From: Lachnospiraceae bacterium
GTDB taxonomy: Bacteria; Bacillota; Clostridia; Lachnospirales; Lachnospiraceae
Direction of reading: 5' to 3'
Assembly (NCBI GenBank): GCA_017546025.1
Contig: JAFYYS010000024.1
Span: 1 to 39,795, forward strand
DNA: 39,795 nucleotides
Made by a program: the position numbers and the translations under genes. The notes under the pieces were generated by a model. The model was given only the letters and a program-made list of their open reading frames with translations. It did no database searches and had not been told where the DNA came from. Positions 32,477 through 39,795 of the stretch are shown here, piece by piece; the stretch's first letter is position 1; each line of letters opens with the position of its first letter.

Positions 32477-32530
32477 ATGGACATTCGGGTTATTGAAGAT
32501 AAAGAGAAAAGCGGCAGATCACACGCCTGA
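32477..32530 (+). pseudogene. Truncated GNAT acetyltransferase N-terminus
   Basis: A 17-codon frame, MDIRVIEDKEKSGRSHA and stop, starts 7 nt after a GGGGAG site just after the MATE gene. The first ten residues are the typical opening of a GNAT-family acetyltransferase, but the rest of the domain is missing. The remainder of the 206-bp gap up to 32672 shows no recognisable continuation. Confidence 0.45.
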
Positions 32531-32672
32531 TACCGGAGGCTTTTCCGGGCTTGTTACGGAAAGTAACAGCCTTGCTACGGTTCGTTTCTTGATTGTTACC
32601 GGGGAGTGGTCATACGATGGACTCACAAACAAAACAGCCGGGACGAACCGGTAGAAAACGGAGGAAATCAAT

Positions 32673-33305
32673 ATGACATTCGGAGAAAAACTAAAGGAAG
32701 CAAGAAAGAACATCGGTCTTTCGCAGGAAGAGCTTTCGGAACTCATCGGGGTATCCAGAGCTGCAGTTGCAAAATGGGAGTCAGACAAAGGACTGCCGGA
32801 TATTGAGAACCTGAAGACAGTGGCAAAGCTTCTTGATGTGAGCACGGACTATCTTCTGGACGACGGCGCAACGTTAGACCTGTCGGTGACGAAGAAAGCA
32901 ATTGATCTGGAGAAGTACGCCGAGGGCAAGAAACTCTCCAGAATTAAAAAGGTGAAGATTAAGGAACGCATCGTCAGAGAAACGTATCCGGAGGACGAAA
33001 TCGTGCGGCTGACGCTGACCGGCATCCGGGATACAAAACGGGAGAAGATTGTCGATGAGGCAATCGGCTGGTTCGTGTTAATCCTCGGTGATATTCCGTT
33101 GTTCGGGACGCAGGAGATGGGCAAGCTGGTGAACAGTCTGGATCATCAGTATTACCTCGTAAACAAAGAAAAAGACCAGTACTTTGTACTTCTGACCGAT
33201 GAGCATATCATTGCCCGTAAGCTCCCTTCTAAGATTACGGGTAAGAAATTCGAAATCGGTGACATGAAGTTCCGAACCATGGGAATTGTGAAAGAAACAG
33301 TATAG
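32673..33305 (+). CDS. XRE family transcriptional regulator with C-terminal domain
   Basis: The 210 residues have an N-terminal Cro/C1-type helix-turn-helix (about 4-60: KLKEARKNIGLSQEELSELIGVSRAAVAKWESDKGLPDIENLKTVAKLLDVSTDYLL). The C-terminal half is not recognised and may sense a signal or shield the DNA-binding part. GGAGGAAATCAAT precedes the ATG. The gene that follows, 22 nt later, starts with TTG and is probably co-transcribed and functionally linked. Confidence 0.87.
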   Translation: MTFGEKLKEARKNIGLSQEELSELIGVSRAAVAKWESDKGLPDIENLKTVAKLLDVSTDYLLDDGATLDLSVTKKAIDLEKYAEGKKLSRIKKVKIKERIVRETYPEDEIVRLTLTGIRDTKREKIVDEAIGWFVLILGDIPLFGTQEMGKLVNSLDHQYYLVNKEKDQYFVLLTDEHIIARKLPSKITGKKFEIGDMKFRTMGIVKETV

Positions 33306-33327
33306 TATCACGCACAGGAGAAATACA

Positions 33328-33747
33328 TTGAAACACTGCGGAACAAAAAAAGATACCGTAATCCTCGCCGAGTCAAGTCATTTTGCTATCCTGAAGGAGT
33401 ATGAGCGTGCTTCGCTTTGCACCAAGCAGGATTTCAAGCCTGTTGCGTGTGTGGGCGATTTCTACGGAGACCCGCAGGATGCCTATATTGACCCGAAAGA
33501 GAAGTTTTGTATAACTGTCGGATGCGGAATCATCCTGTATTATCTTCGGGAGCCGTTTGAGAGTTATGCATACGACAAAACCTCGTTGCAGTGGATTGAG
33601 ACCGGACGTGAAGGCGATGCTTTATGGTGCGACCGAATTGAGACGGTAACCGACACATTTTTCATTATAACGTTGGAAAATGGGACGAAACGTAAGGTTG
33701 ACCTAAGCACATTAGCAATTGAAGAATGGCAGGAAGAAAATGAGTGA
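33328..33747 (+). CDS. Hypothetical protein, 139 residues
   Basis: It is not recognised. A TTG start is used because AGGAGAAATACA lies directly upstream. The product is soluble, with aromatic- and charge-rich segments such as ACVGDFYGDPQDAYIDPKEKF and IILYYLREPFESYAYD, which suggest a compact beta-rich fold; no signal peptide or membrane helix is seen. It lies between the XRE regulator and a truncated acetyltransferase start that overlaps its last 8 nt. Confidence 0.68.
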   Translation: MKHCGTKKDTVILAESSHFAILKEYERASLCTKQDFKPVACVGDFYGDPQDAYIDPKEKFCITVGCGIILYYLREPFESYAYDKTSLQWIETGREGDALWCDRIETVTDTFFIITLENGTKRKVDLSTLAIEEWQEENE

Positions 33748-33820
33748 TAATGTAGTTGTCAGAAAAGCGACGTTTGCGGATGCGGACGACGTTATTGAGA
33801 AGCTGCTTAACACCTTATAA
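33740..33820 (+). pseudogene. Second truncated GNAT acetyltransferase N-terminus
   Basis: An ATG overlapping the preceding stop (ATGAGTGA) opens a 26-codon frame, MSDNVVVRKATFADADDVIE and six more residues, then TAA. This is a clear N-terminal GNAT signature (VRKATFADADDV) with the catalytic domain missing, so it is a deletion remnant; the overlap shows the lost gene was translationally coupled to the upstream one. Confidence 0.55.
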
Positions 33821-33874
33821 AACGATAGAAAGAAGGCAATCACGGCATCCCCTGCCGTATTGCGGAGAAAGAAG

Positions 33875-34327
33875 ATGACGGAAAAACAGATTAAAGCAAC
33901 AGAGTGTTTCAACCAAAAAATGCACTGCTCACAGTCCGTCCTGTTCGCATTTGCCAAAGAATGCGGAATTACGGAGGAAACGGCGTTTCGGCTGGGATCG
34001 TGCTTCGGGAGCGGGATGCGAAAGGGCAACGTGTGCGGAGCCTGCACCGGAGCGCTAATGGTCCTGGGGCTGATGTTCGGTGAAAGCCACATGGGCGACG
34101 GCGACGAGCGCCGGCGGTCGAACCGGCTTAATGATGAGTTCCTGGACCGCTTTGCGATGGCAAATGGGACGTTCATCTGCAATGACCTGCTCGGGTGTGA
34201 CGTTTCCACGCCGGAAGGCGCTCAGTATGCAAGGTCCAACGGTCTGTTCAAGGATTTCTGCCCGAAGATGGTCGCGAGTGCGGTCGAAATACTCGAGGAC
34301 ATGATAGCGGAGCAGCAAACAGAGTGA
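33875..34327 (+). CDS. C_GCAxxG_C_C family putative redox protein
   Basis: The ATG after GCGGAGAAAGAAG gives 150 residues. The family is named for its cysteine pattern, seen here as GNVCGACTGALMVLGL (Cys54, Cys57) with further cysteines near Cys11, Cys18, Cys30 and Cys43 and in the C-terminal half (ICNDLLGCD, FCPKM). Members are thought to be redox-active or metal-binding proteins in anaerobes, often near oxidoreductases; the precise role is not established. It is closed by a strong terminator. Confidence 0.88.
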   Translation: MTEKQIKATECFNQKMHCSQSVLFAFAKECGITEETAFRLGSCFGSGMRKGNVCGACTGALMVLGLMFGESHMGDGDERRRSNRLNDEFLDRFAMANGTFICNDLLGCDVSTPEGAQYARSNGLFKDFCPKMVASAVEILEDMIAEQQTE

Positions 34328-34331
34328 AACG

Positions 34332-34360
34332 AAGGAGGGTGAAAAGGCCCTCCTTTTTTT
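34332..34360 (+). terminator. Intrinsic terminator after the C_GCAxxG_C_C gene
   Basis: A perfect 8-bp stem AAGGAGGG (34332-34339) pairs with 34348-34355 and is followed by a run of T to 34360. Confidence 0.87.
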
Positions 34361-34361
34361 A

Positions 34362-34390
34362 TAGACGGAAGTCCCCGAATATGGTACAAT
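34362..34390 (+). promoter_or_regulatory. Promoter of the beta-lactamase-like gene
   Basis: TAGACG (34362-34367), a 17-nt spacer and TACAAT (34385-34390) preceded by TGG (extended -10). The leader is about 75 nt long. Confidence 0.55.
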
Positions 34391-34469
34391 AATAAGAACA
34401 TATCGCGATTGAAGGAGAAGTATTTGTACGACTCCCTGTAGAGCGATTGCGAGTATTAAAGGGGCTTCA

Positions 34470-36320
34470 ATGGAAAAGCTATACATCACACATTACTACT
34501 ATCCCGGAACGGATCCCTGGCAGAATATCATGCATCTTCCCGAGCAGGAGGCGTTCAGGGTAGCCGGGGAGCTTGCGGCTGCGCATCCGGAGACGACCAG
34601 TTTCGGCCGCTTTGCGGATTTTGTGAACTATTATCCGCGACGTAAGGCTGCAGACGAATATGTGCGAAACGCTTTCATCCGCATGGGCGGAAAGCCGAAA
34701 CTGTCAAATCCGTTCGCATTTGTCCTCGGCGATTGCGAGTATCTCAGGAATTGGTTTGACAGCAGCGATAAGGTTGTGCTGGATCTCACAGACATTCCGG
34801 ATGAGCAGGTCAGTTTCACGCTTGGTGACAGCTGCGCCATTATTACGCAGGGGCATGAGCCGAAGGTGCTTACCAAAAAGATGCTTTCAGAGGGCATCGA
34901 AGAGTGCGGCTCGCTTGAGGCATTCTGCAAAAAGTCATTAGGGAAATACGCATACGTTGAAGTTCAGTTGTGGGAGCGCCCGGAGAATAAACGGATAAGT
35001 ACAGGCGGGAGGAACGCAATGCAGTTTAAAGAAGGGCTCGGCTGGAAGGCGTGCCATGACGAAGAGAGAAACATCTACACGGCGCAGAGAAGCCGGAGGG
35101 GCTTTTATCAGCTTTGTGAGATTGATGCCGAGACATATAACAAACTCAGCGATGACGGAAACGCTGACAAACTGATCGGCAGCGGCAAAGTTCTGTTCGA
35201 ATCGGATGATGATTATTATACCCAGCGTTATTACAGGATTGTCGACGAGAACTACGACGAACTCGCGCCTTGGGCGAGTGCAAAATGGATCGCCGGCAAA
35301 TCGGACGTACTGGACAGGAGATATGAGGTTGTCAATCGATTTCCGGGTGTGGGATTTGCCTACGGAAGCGAGGTCTATGATAGCGCGCAGTATTTTGGGG
35401 TTGCTGACGAGGAAAGCGGTGCTTCCGTGGATGAGGAAACAATCTTTCCGGCTTGTTCCATATCGAAGTTTGTTACTGCGGTATGCGTGATGAAGTTGCA
35501 GGAATTAAACCTGGTTGATATTGATGAGAGAGTCAATAAATACCTGAAGCAGTGGAAGCTTCTTTCCGCTGAAGGAGCGGAAAGCGACGCAACAATCCGA
35601 AATGTTCTGAGTCATACCGCAGGAATTATTGACGGTGAGGATGGGTTTTACGGATTACGAATCGGAGGCCCCGAAGTCAGCCTTCCTGATATTCTAAACG
35701 GGTGCACGAAATATAACAACCGGCCTGTGAGAACGGAGCATAAGCCCGGGACGGCTTTTGAATATTCCGATGCGGGTTACTGCGTTCTGCAGCAGATGAT
35801 GGAAGATGTAACCGGTAAGGAATTTGCGAATCTGGTGAATGAACTGGTGTTTGAAGCACTGGGGCTGACGCACACATTTTTCGCTTCGCCGGCCGAACGG
35901 GAAAAGCATAAAGCGAACATGGCAACCGGCTATGATGATGCCGGTGACCCGATTCCGGGGAAGTATCCCGTAACGCCCGATCTTGCCGCGTCAGGATTGT
36001 GGAGTACTCCGAAAGAGCTTTGGAAACTTTCCCGGGAGTTCTTCCGTGCCCTTAATGGGAAGAGCTCGTTTTTACAGGCAGACAGCGCACGGGAAATCAT
36101 AAAACCCGCGGGGGATTTTTCTTGGACAGGACTCGGTGTATTCCTCGAAGGCGAGAAAACTCTTGTCTCAAGAGGTTGGGGAGAAAACGGACAGTGCATG
36201 TTGAAGTTACATCTTGAATCCGGTGAGGCATCGGTCGTTATGACCAATAATAATCCGGGGAAGGATCAGGCGGAATCGGGCGTTGAATGGTTGACGGACA
36301 GTTATGTCTGGTTCATGTAA
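34470..36320 (+). CDS. Three-part protein ending in a class C beta-lactamase-like serine hydrolase domain
   Basis: The C-terminal part (about 285-616) is a serine beta-lactamase/penicillin-binding-like hydrolase: SxxK at Ser330-Lys333 in PACSISKF, the second-motif tyrosine in EYSDAGY (Tyr432, Ser433, Asp434) and a C-terminal RGWGENG in place of HTG/KTG. It is preceded by an N-terminal module (1-165: ITHYYYPGTDPWQNIMHLPEQEAF, then FADFVNYYPRRKAADEYV) and a middle module (about 183-270) that I do not recognise; both look like independently folding units. No signal peptide or membrane helix is seen, so it is likely cytoplasmic, which argues for an esterase or peptidase rather than antibiotic resistance. 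Confidence 0.82.
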   Translation: MEKLYITHYYYPGTDPWQNIMHLPEQEAFRVAGELAAAHPETTSFGRFADFVNYYPRRKAADEYVRNAFIRMGGKPKLSNPFAFVLGDCEYLRNWFDSSDKVVLDLTDIPDEQVSFTLGDSCAIITQGHEPKVLTKKMLSEGIEECGSLEAFCKKSLGKYAYVEVQLWERPENKRISTGGRNAMQFKEGLGWKACHDEERNIYTAQRSRRGFYQLCEIDAETYNKLSDDGNADKLIGSGKVLFESDDDYYTQRYYRIVDENYDELAPWASAKWIAGKSDVLDRRYEVVNRFPGVGFAYGSEVYDSAQYFGVADEESGASVDEETIFPACSISKFVTAVCVMKLQELNLVDIDERVNKYLKQWKLLSAEGAESDATIRNVLSHTAGIIDGEDGFYGLRIGGPEVSLPDILNGCTKYNNRPVRTEHKPGTAFEYSDAGYCVLQQMMEDVTGKEFANLVNELVFEALGLTHTFFASPAEREKHKANMATGYDDAGDPIPGKYPVTPDLAASGLWSTPKELWKLSREFFRALNGKSSFLQADSAREIIKPAGDFSWTGLGVFLEGEKTLVSRGWGENGQCMLKLHLESGEASVVMTNNNPGKDQAESGVEWLTDSYVWFM

Positions 36321-36383
36321 GATTTCCGCAGGGATCGGAAGCTCTGCACACCGGTTTCAAACGTCAGAATCCGCAGGAGAAAG

Positions 36384-36431
36384 ATGAACAAGACGAAACG
36401 GTTTTTTTGTATTACGGTTTTGAATGATTAA
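36384..36431 (+). other. 15-codon ORF with a good ribosome site, uncertain
   Basis: CAGGAGAAAG precedes an ATG that opens MNKTKRFFCITVLND and stop. It may be a gene remnant or leader; no family recognised. It lies in the 135-bp gap between the beta-lactamase-like gene and the GNAT gene. Confidence 0.2.
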
Positions 36432-36455
36432 CGACTCTGTTGTGAGGACAAATGA

Positions 36456-37046
36456 TTGAAAGCGATTACTATTAAGAGATTGACACCTGAATTGAACGAG
36501 GATTATCTGGACTTTTTCGATAACCGTGCGTTTACGGATGATAATCCAAATGGGCCATGCTATTGCACGTCTCCTAATCAGGACGCGGAAACCATCAAGC
36601 GGATGGTGGGAGAGTTCCCGATATTCGGCGTTAAAGAAACGTTGCGTAAGTATGCTGTGGAAATGCTTGAGAAGAACATGATTCAAGGATACCTGGCGTA
36701 TGACGGAAACATGGCCGTGGGGTGGTGCAATGCGGCGGATATAGAGAGTTATACAGGATTTGTCCCGGATTTTGCCAGGAATAATACTTGCGGGAAAACC
36801 ATATCAATCGTATGCTTTGAAATAGCGCCTGAATATCGGGGAATGGGAATCGCATCAGAATTCATAGAACGGGTATGTCAAGACGCAAAAAAGAACGGCT
36901 ATGCGGCTATTGAAGGATATGCCGCGTTTTCCGAAACACGAAATGAGTTTGACTATCAAGGTCCGATGGGACTGTACAAAAAGGCCGGATTTATTGAAGT
37001 GATGAAAGAAAAAAATCAGGTTGTTATGCGTAAAGTACTTGAATAA
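36456..37046 (+). CDS. GNAT family N-acetyltransferase
   Basis: A TTG start with GAGGACAA upstream gives 196 residues. The acetyl-CoA-binding motif A is present (SIVCFEIAPEYRGMGIASEFIERVCQDA, about 112-140), followed by the C-terminal YKKAGF typical of GNAT enzymes. The N-terminal part, DYLDFFDNRAFTDDNPNGPCYC, resembles a subgroup of clostridial acetyltransferases with a cysteine pair near residue 35. The acceptor substrate is unknown. Confidence 0.87.
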   Translation: MKAITIKRLTPELNEDYLDFFDNRAFTDDNPNGPCYCTSPNQDAETIKRMVGEFPIFGVKETLRKYAVEMLEKNMIQGYLAYDGNMAVGWCNAADIESYTGFVPDFARNNTCGKTISIVCFEIAPEYRGMGIASEFIERVCQDAKKNGYAAIEGYAAFSETRNEFDYQGPMGLYKKAGFIEVMKEKNQVVMRKVLE

Positions 37047-37111
37047 CTTTTGGTTTTTCGAGCAATTGAAAGTTATAGAAAACAAATCACATTTGATGGG
37101 GCTTATGGAGA

Positions 37112-38200
37112 ATGGGAGAATTGGATGAGAAGGAATTGATTTATCGCGAAAAGACAGCGCAGATGAAAGAAACTGCCCTTCTTCGCGAGGAGATAAGGAA
37201 GAATCACAAGCTGCGCTTTCTGTTCTTTGAGCTGACGCTTCGGTGCAATGAAAACTGTATTCATTGCGGCAGCCGTTGCGGGGAAGCGCTCGGTGAGGAG
37301 CTTCCGACGGAGGTGTTTATCGGAATCCTTGATAAAGTCGCGAAGGATTTTGCGGGAAGTCTTCCGATGCTCAACATTACCGGAGGGGAACCGCTTCTTC
37401 GCAAGGACTTCTTTGAAATCGTGAATCACGCGAAACAGCTTGGTTTTTCCTGGGGAATGACGAGCAACGGCACTTTGATTTCAAAAGATGTGGCACGAAA
37501 ACTGAAGGAAGCCGGGATGGCGACCATTTCGGTAAGCCTGGACGGAACGAAAGAGTATCATGACTGGTTCCGAAGGACCGGAGGCGCATTCGAGAAAGCC
37601 GTGGAAGCGCTTCGCAATCTGATGGAACAGGGCTTTCTGGAGGTTCAGGCGACGACTGTTGTGACGCCTAAGAATATAACACAGCTCGATGAAGTGTTTC
37701 AGTTGTTATGTGAGATTGATGTTGATTCCTGGCGGGTGGTCGGAATGGAGCCAATCGGAAGGGCACTGGACCATCCGGAACTGTTATTGAGCAAAAAGGA
37801 GCAGTTGAGACTTCTTCAGTATATTCGTGACAAGCGGGAAGAAGGCTATCCGGTAACTTATGCGTGCGGCCACTGGTTGGGTTACGACTACGAGCGCGAA
37901 GTCAGGGATTGGTATTTCCTGTGCGATACCGGAATGAGGACGGCGAGCATTATGTCCAACGGCGATATCGGTGCTTGCCTGGATATTGAACGCAGACCGG
38001 AAACGATTCAGGGAAATGTGCTGAAGGATGACTTTACGGAAGTATGGAAAAATCGGTTTCAGATTTTCCGCACGCCTCTTTCAACACGTTGTGAAGAGTG
38101 TACCAATTGCCCGGATGAACCATTTTGCAAGGGCGGTTCGGCGCATACCTGGGATTACTCGCTTGACAGGCAGCGTGTCTGCTTTCGCAGAGACTGGTAG
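37112..38200 (+). CDS. Radical SAM enzyme with SPASM-like C-terminal cysteine cluster
   Basis: This 362-residue radical SAM enzyme carries the CxxxCxxC cluster motif as Cys45, Cys49, Cys52 in LTLRCNENCIHCGSRC and the GGEP motif in LNITGGEPLLRKDFF. The C-terminus has a SPASM/twitch-like cysteine set (CDTGM, then GDIGACLDI, RCEECTNCPDEPFCKGG and a final CFRRDW) that would hold auxiliary Fe-S clusters. This architecture is typical of enzymes that modify ribosomal peptides or mature other enzymes. No precursor peptide is visible in the 65 bp upstream; a lipoprotein gene lies 27 nt downstream. The substrate is unknown. Confidence 0.88.
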   Translation: MGELDEKELIYREKTAQMKETALLREEIRKNHKLRFLFFELTLRCNENCIHCGSRCGEALGEELPTEVFIGILDKVAKDFAGSLPMLNITGGEPLLRKDFFEIVNHAKQLGFSWGMTSNGTLISKDVARKLKEAGMATISVSLDGTKEYHDWFRRTGGAFEKAVEALRNLMEQGFLEVQATTVVTPKNITQLDEVFQLLCEIDVDSWRVVGMEPIGRALDHPELLLSKKEQLRLLQYIRDKREEGYPVTYACGHWLGYDYEREVRDWYFLCDTGMRTASIMSNGDIGACLDIERRPETIQGNVLKDDFTEVWKNRFQIFRTPLSTRCEECTNCPDEPFCKGGSAHTWDYSLDRQRVCFRRDW

Positions 38201-38227
38201 AGAAACTATGAATGGGAGGAATGCTTC

Positions 38228-38842
38228 ATGAAAAAAGGAATGAAAAGGACGTTTATTCTCGGTGCGTCATTTGTCGCGTCAGTCAGTTTCAGCGCGTGCG
38301 GAAAACATTACGGCTCTCCGCCCGATCGTTACGACGATCTCACGCCGACAGTAGCGGAAAGTACGGAGTCTGTTAAGAAGGGACCGGTGCTTGAAACCGT
38401 AGGCTTGGAGTTTGAGATTGCGCAGAAGGTTGAAGAATCCGACTTCGAGGGTCATGACGAAATCTACGGATGGTTCGGTGCGAGAGAATTTCTCGGGAAA
38501 GAATACAAAGCGGTTTCTGCTTCGGAAGAGGGCGGAATGGCAACCCAGCCCGAGGTGTATGTTTCATACATTGTCACCGCATATCCGGATTATTCCAGCG
38601 AAGAGCAGGCAGTGACCGAGATTCGGATAATGGACCCGAAGGTGTCGGTGTTCGGTCATAATATCGATACGCCGGTGGAAGAGTTTGATAATACTTTGCG
38701 GGAAAAAGGGTTCACGATTGAACAAATCGGTGAAGGAACGCGCCGTAAAGCAACAAAGGGAGATATTACCATCTCTTACGGTGGTGGCCAGCATATACAG
38801 ATTGATGCGGAAGTCACCAATGCGGAAGGAATTGTTTTCTGA
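38228..38842 (+). CDS. Putative lipoprotein
   Basis: The 204 residues begin with a type II signal (MKKGMKRTFILGASFVASVSFSAC), the lipobox-like SFSAC placing the lipidated cysteine at position 24. A Thr/Ser/Pro-rich spacer follows and then an unrecognised domain. The domain contains TLREKGFTIEQIGEGTRRKATKGDITISYGGG, somewhat like secreted substrate-binding or PepSY-type folds, but no family is claimed. GGGAGG lies 8 nt before the ATG. It may be co-transcribed with the radical SAM gene. Confidence 0.77.
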   Translation: MKKGMKRTFILGASFVASVSFSACGKHYGSPPDRYDDLTPTVAESTESVKKGPVLETVGLEFEIAQKVEESDFEGHDEIYGWFGAREFLGKEYKAVSASEEGGMATQPEVYVSYIVTAYPDYSSEEQAVTEIRIMDPKVSVFGHNIDTPVEEFDNTLREKGFTIEQIGEGTRRKATKGDITISYGGGQHIQIDAEVTNAEGIVF

Positions 38843-38928
38843 GGAAAGAAGACTATGAGGCAATATTTTGGCTTTCCGTACTAACGAAAGTGAATTATGT
38901 TTTAAAATATCGTACTATGGGAGATGCC

Positions 38929-39408
38929 ATGAACGTAAGAAAATACACTGATCAGGATTTGATGGAGATTATCCGTATATGGAATGAGGTTGTTGAAGAA
39001 GGTGTTGCTTTTCCGCAGGAAGAAACACTAGACATGAAAAGTGGAGCAGAGTTCTTTGCTTCTCAAAGCTATACCGGGGTTGCTGAGGGGGACGGTAAAG
39101 TCTACGGTCTGTACATCCTTCATCCAAACAATGTCGGCAGATGCGGACATATCTGCAATGCCAGTTATGCTGTATCCTCGGATGCACGGGGGAAGCATAT
39201 TGGAGAACAACTTGTTAAGGATTGCCTGCAGAAAGGTAAAGAACTTGGCTTCAGAGTTCTTCAGTTCAATGCGGTTGTGGAAAGTAATGTTCATGCAAGA
39301 CACTTGTATGAACGCTTGGGCTTTAAACAACTAGGAACTATCCCAGGAGGATTCCGAATGAAAGATGGGCATTATGAAAACATATGTCCATATTATAGGG
39401 AATTGTAA
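38929..39408 (+). CDS. GNAT family N-acetyltransferase
   Basis: The ATG after ATGGGAGATGCC gives 159 residues; an upstream in-frame GTG has no better site. It is a complete GNAT domain: VRKYTDQDLMEIIRIWNEV at the start, motif A ASYAVSSDARGKHIGEQLVKDCLQKG (about 84-110), and NAVVESNVHARHLYERLGF with the conserved C-terminal aromatic segment. It most resembles N-acetyltransferases acting on small amines or on protein N-termini; the acceptor is unknown. Confidence 0.88.
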   Translation: MNVRKYTDQDLMEIIRIWNEVVEEGVAFPQEETLDMKSGAEFFASQSYTGVAEGDGKVYGLYILHPNNVGRCGHICNASYAVSSDARGKHIGEQLVKDCLQKGKELGFRVLQFNAVVESNVHARHLYERLGFKQLGTIPGGFRMKDGHYENICPYYREL

Positions 39409-39451
39409 GTTTTTATCTTTCAGGATAATTGACAAATGGAGATAAGGAAAT

Positions 39452-39795
39452 ATGAAAAAGTGGTATGACGAAGAATATGAATTTACCGTAGAAGTAACGG
39501 GCTTTTTGCATGGAGATCATACAGAAAGGTATTGTCGTAATGGTGAAGAAATCGGTGATGTATATAAATGTACCTACGGATGTCCGGTTAATAAGGACGG
39601 TTATGGGATCTGTTCAAAGACAATGATGATGTTGTATCCTTTGATGGAAGCTGTAAGAAGCGGCGGTAATCTTAGAAAAGTAGGTGGCGATGGGGAATAC
39701 TCTAAAACGGTTGTGTGCCCGGATGGATGTGTGATCTTCAAACTGACTGCAAAACCTTTGGGTAATGAAAACTTCCATACAGGCGGTTTCTGGGA
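39452..39795 (+). CDS. TIGR04076-like protein, cut by the window end
   Basis: The ATG after GATAAGGAAAT opens a frame that stays open to the last base (114 codons). The cysteine-rich pattern YCRNGEEIGDVYKCTYGCP, then GYGICSKTMMMLYPLMEAVRSGGNL and VVCPDGCVIFKL matches the TIGR04076 group of small proteins of unknown function. The C-terminus lies outside the window. Confidence 0.8.
   Translation, partial: MKKWYDEEYEFTVEVTGFLHGDHTERYCRNGEEIGDVYKCTYGCPVNKDGYGICSKTMMMLYPLMEAVRSGGNLRKVGGDGEYSKTVVCPDGCVIFKLTAKPLGNENFHTGGFW

Noticed and set aside
34470-36320. Beta-lactam resistance gene
   Set aside because: The protein has no export signal and has extra N-terminal modules; class C-like folds are common in esterases and peptidases, so resistance is not supported.

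Overview
The window looks like a chromosomal segment of a Gram-positive clostridium, most likely a Lachnospiraceae-type member of the Firmicutes. This is inferred from the fabG-fabF-accB-fabZ-accC-accD-accA gene order, the DUF1836 and YerC/TrpR-like regulators, strong AGGAGG-type ribosome sites, and consensus TTGACA/TATAAT promoters. Most genes are fairly GC-rich. One block, about 23.3-27.2 kb, is clearly AT-richer and looks acquired.

Layout. (1) 1-7139, + strand: the distal part of a type II fatty-acid synthesis operon (fabG C-terminal half, fabF, accB, fabZ, accC, accD, accA) followed by an acyl-CoA/acetyl-CoA-synthetase-like AMP-binding enzyme, closed by a strong terminator. (2) 7243-10829, - strand: two half-transporter ABC genes forming a heterodimeric exporter with one degenerate ATP site. 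(3) 11082-19336, housekeeping: HtrA-like protease, alanine dehydrogenase, a small membrane protein, PcrA/UvrD helicase, a DUF1836 regulator, a YerC-type TrpR-like regulator behind a large inverted repeat, and the 23S rRNA uracil-C5-methyltransferase RlmD/RumA.

(4) 19315-27304: an accessory island of about 8 kb bounded by two copies of the last codons and stop of the rumA gene (31 bp identical, similarity extending further on both sides). It carries an IS30-type transposase, an ECF sigma factor overlapping a one-TM anti-sigma-like protein, a patch of intergenic regulatory structure with a decayed gene end, and a bacteriocin-like cluster: a secreted 148-residue precursor with two cysteines in the mature part, an 8-TM FtsX/lactococcin-972-type permease, and its ABC ATPase. 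This is the most interesting part of the window. The exporter type is recognisable, but the cargo does not obviously match lactococcin 972, and two inverted repeats sit on and beside its promoter.

(5) 27372-39795: a patchwork of mostly single genes: DUF3267 zincin-like membrane protein, tautomerase, TfoX-N, DUF3137 and a companion membrane protein, DinB-like protein, MATE exporter, XRE regulator, redox-type C_GCAxxG_C_C protein, a multidomain serine beta-lactamase-like protein, two GNAT acetyltransferases, a radical SAM/SPASM-like enzyme, a lipoprotein, and a TIGR04076-like protein cut by the window end. Short truncated remnants are scattered between them (two GNAT N-termini and a RumA-like C-terminal scrap), suggesting repeated gain and loss downstream of rumA.

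All functional calls come from reading motifs by eye; no database search was run.
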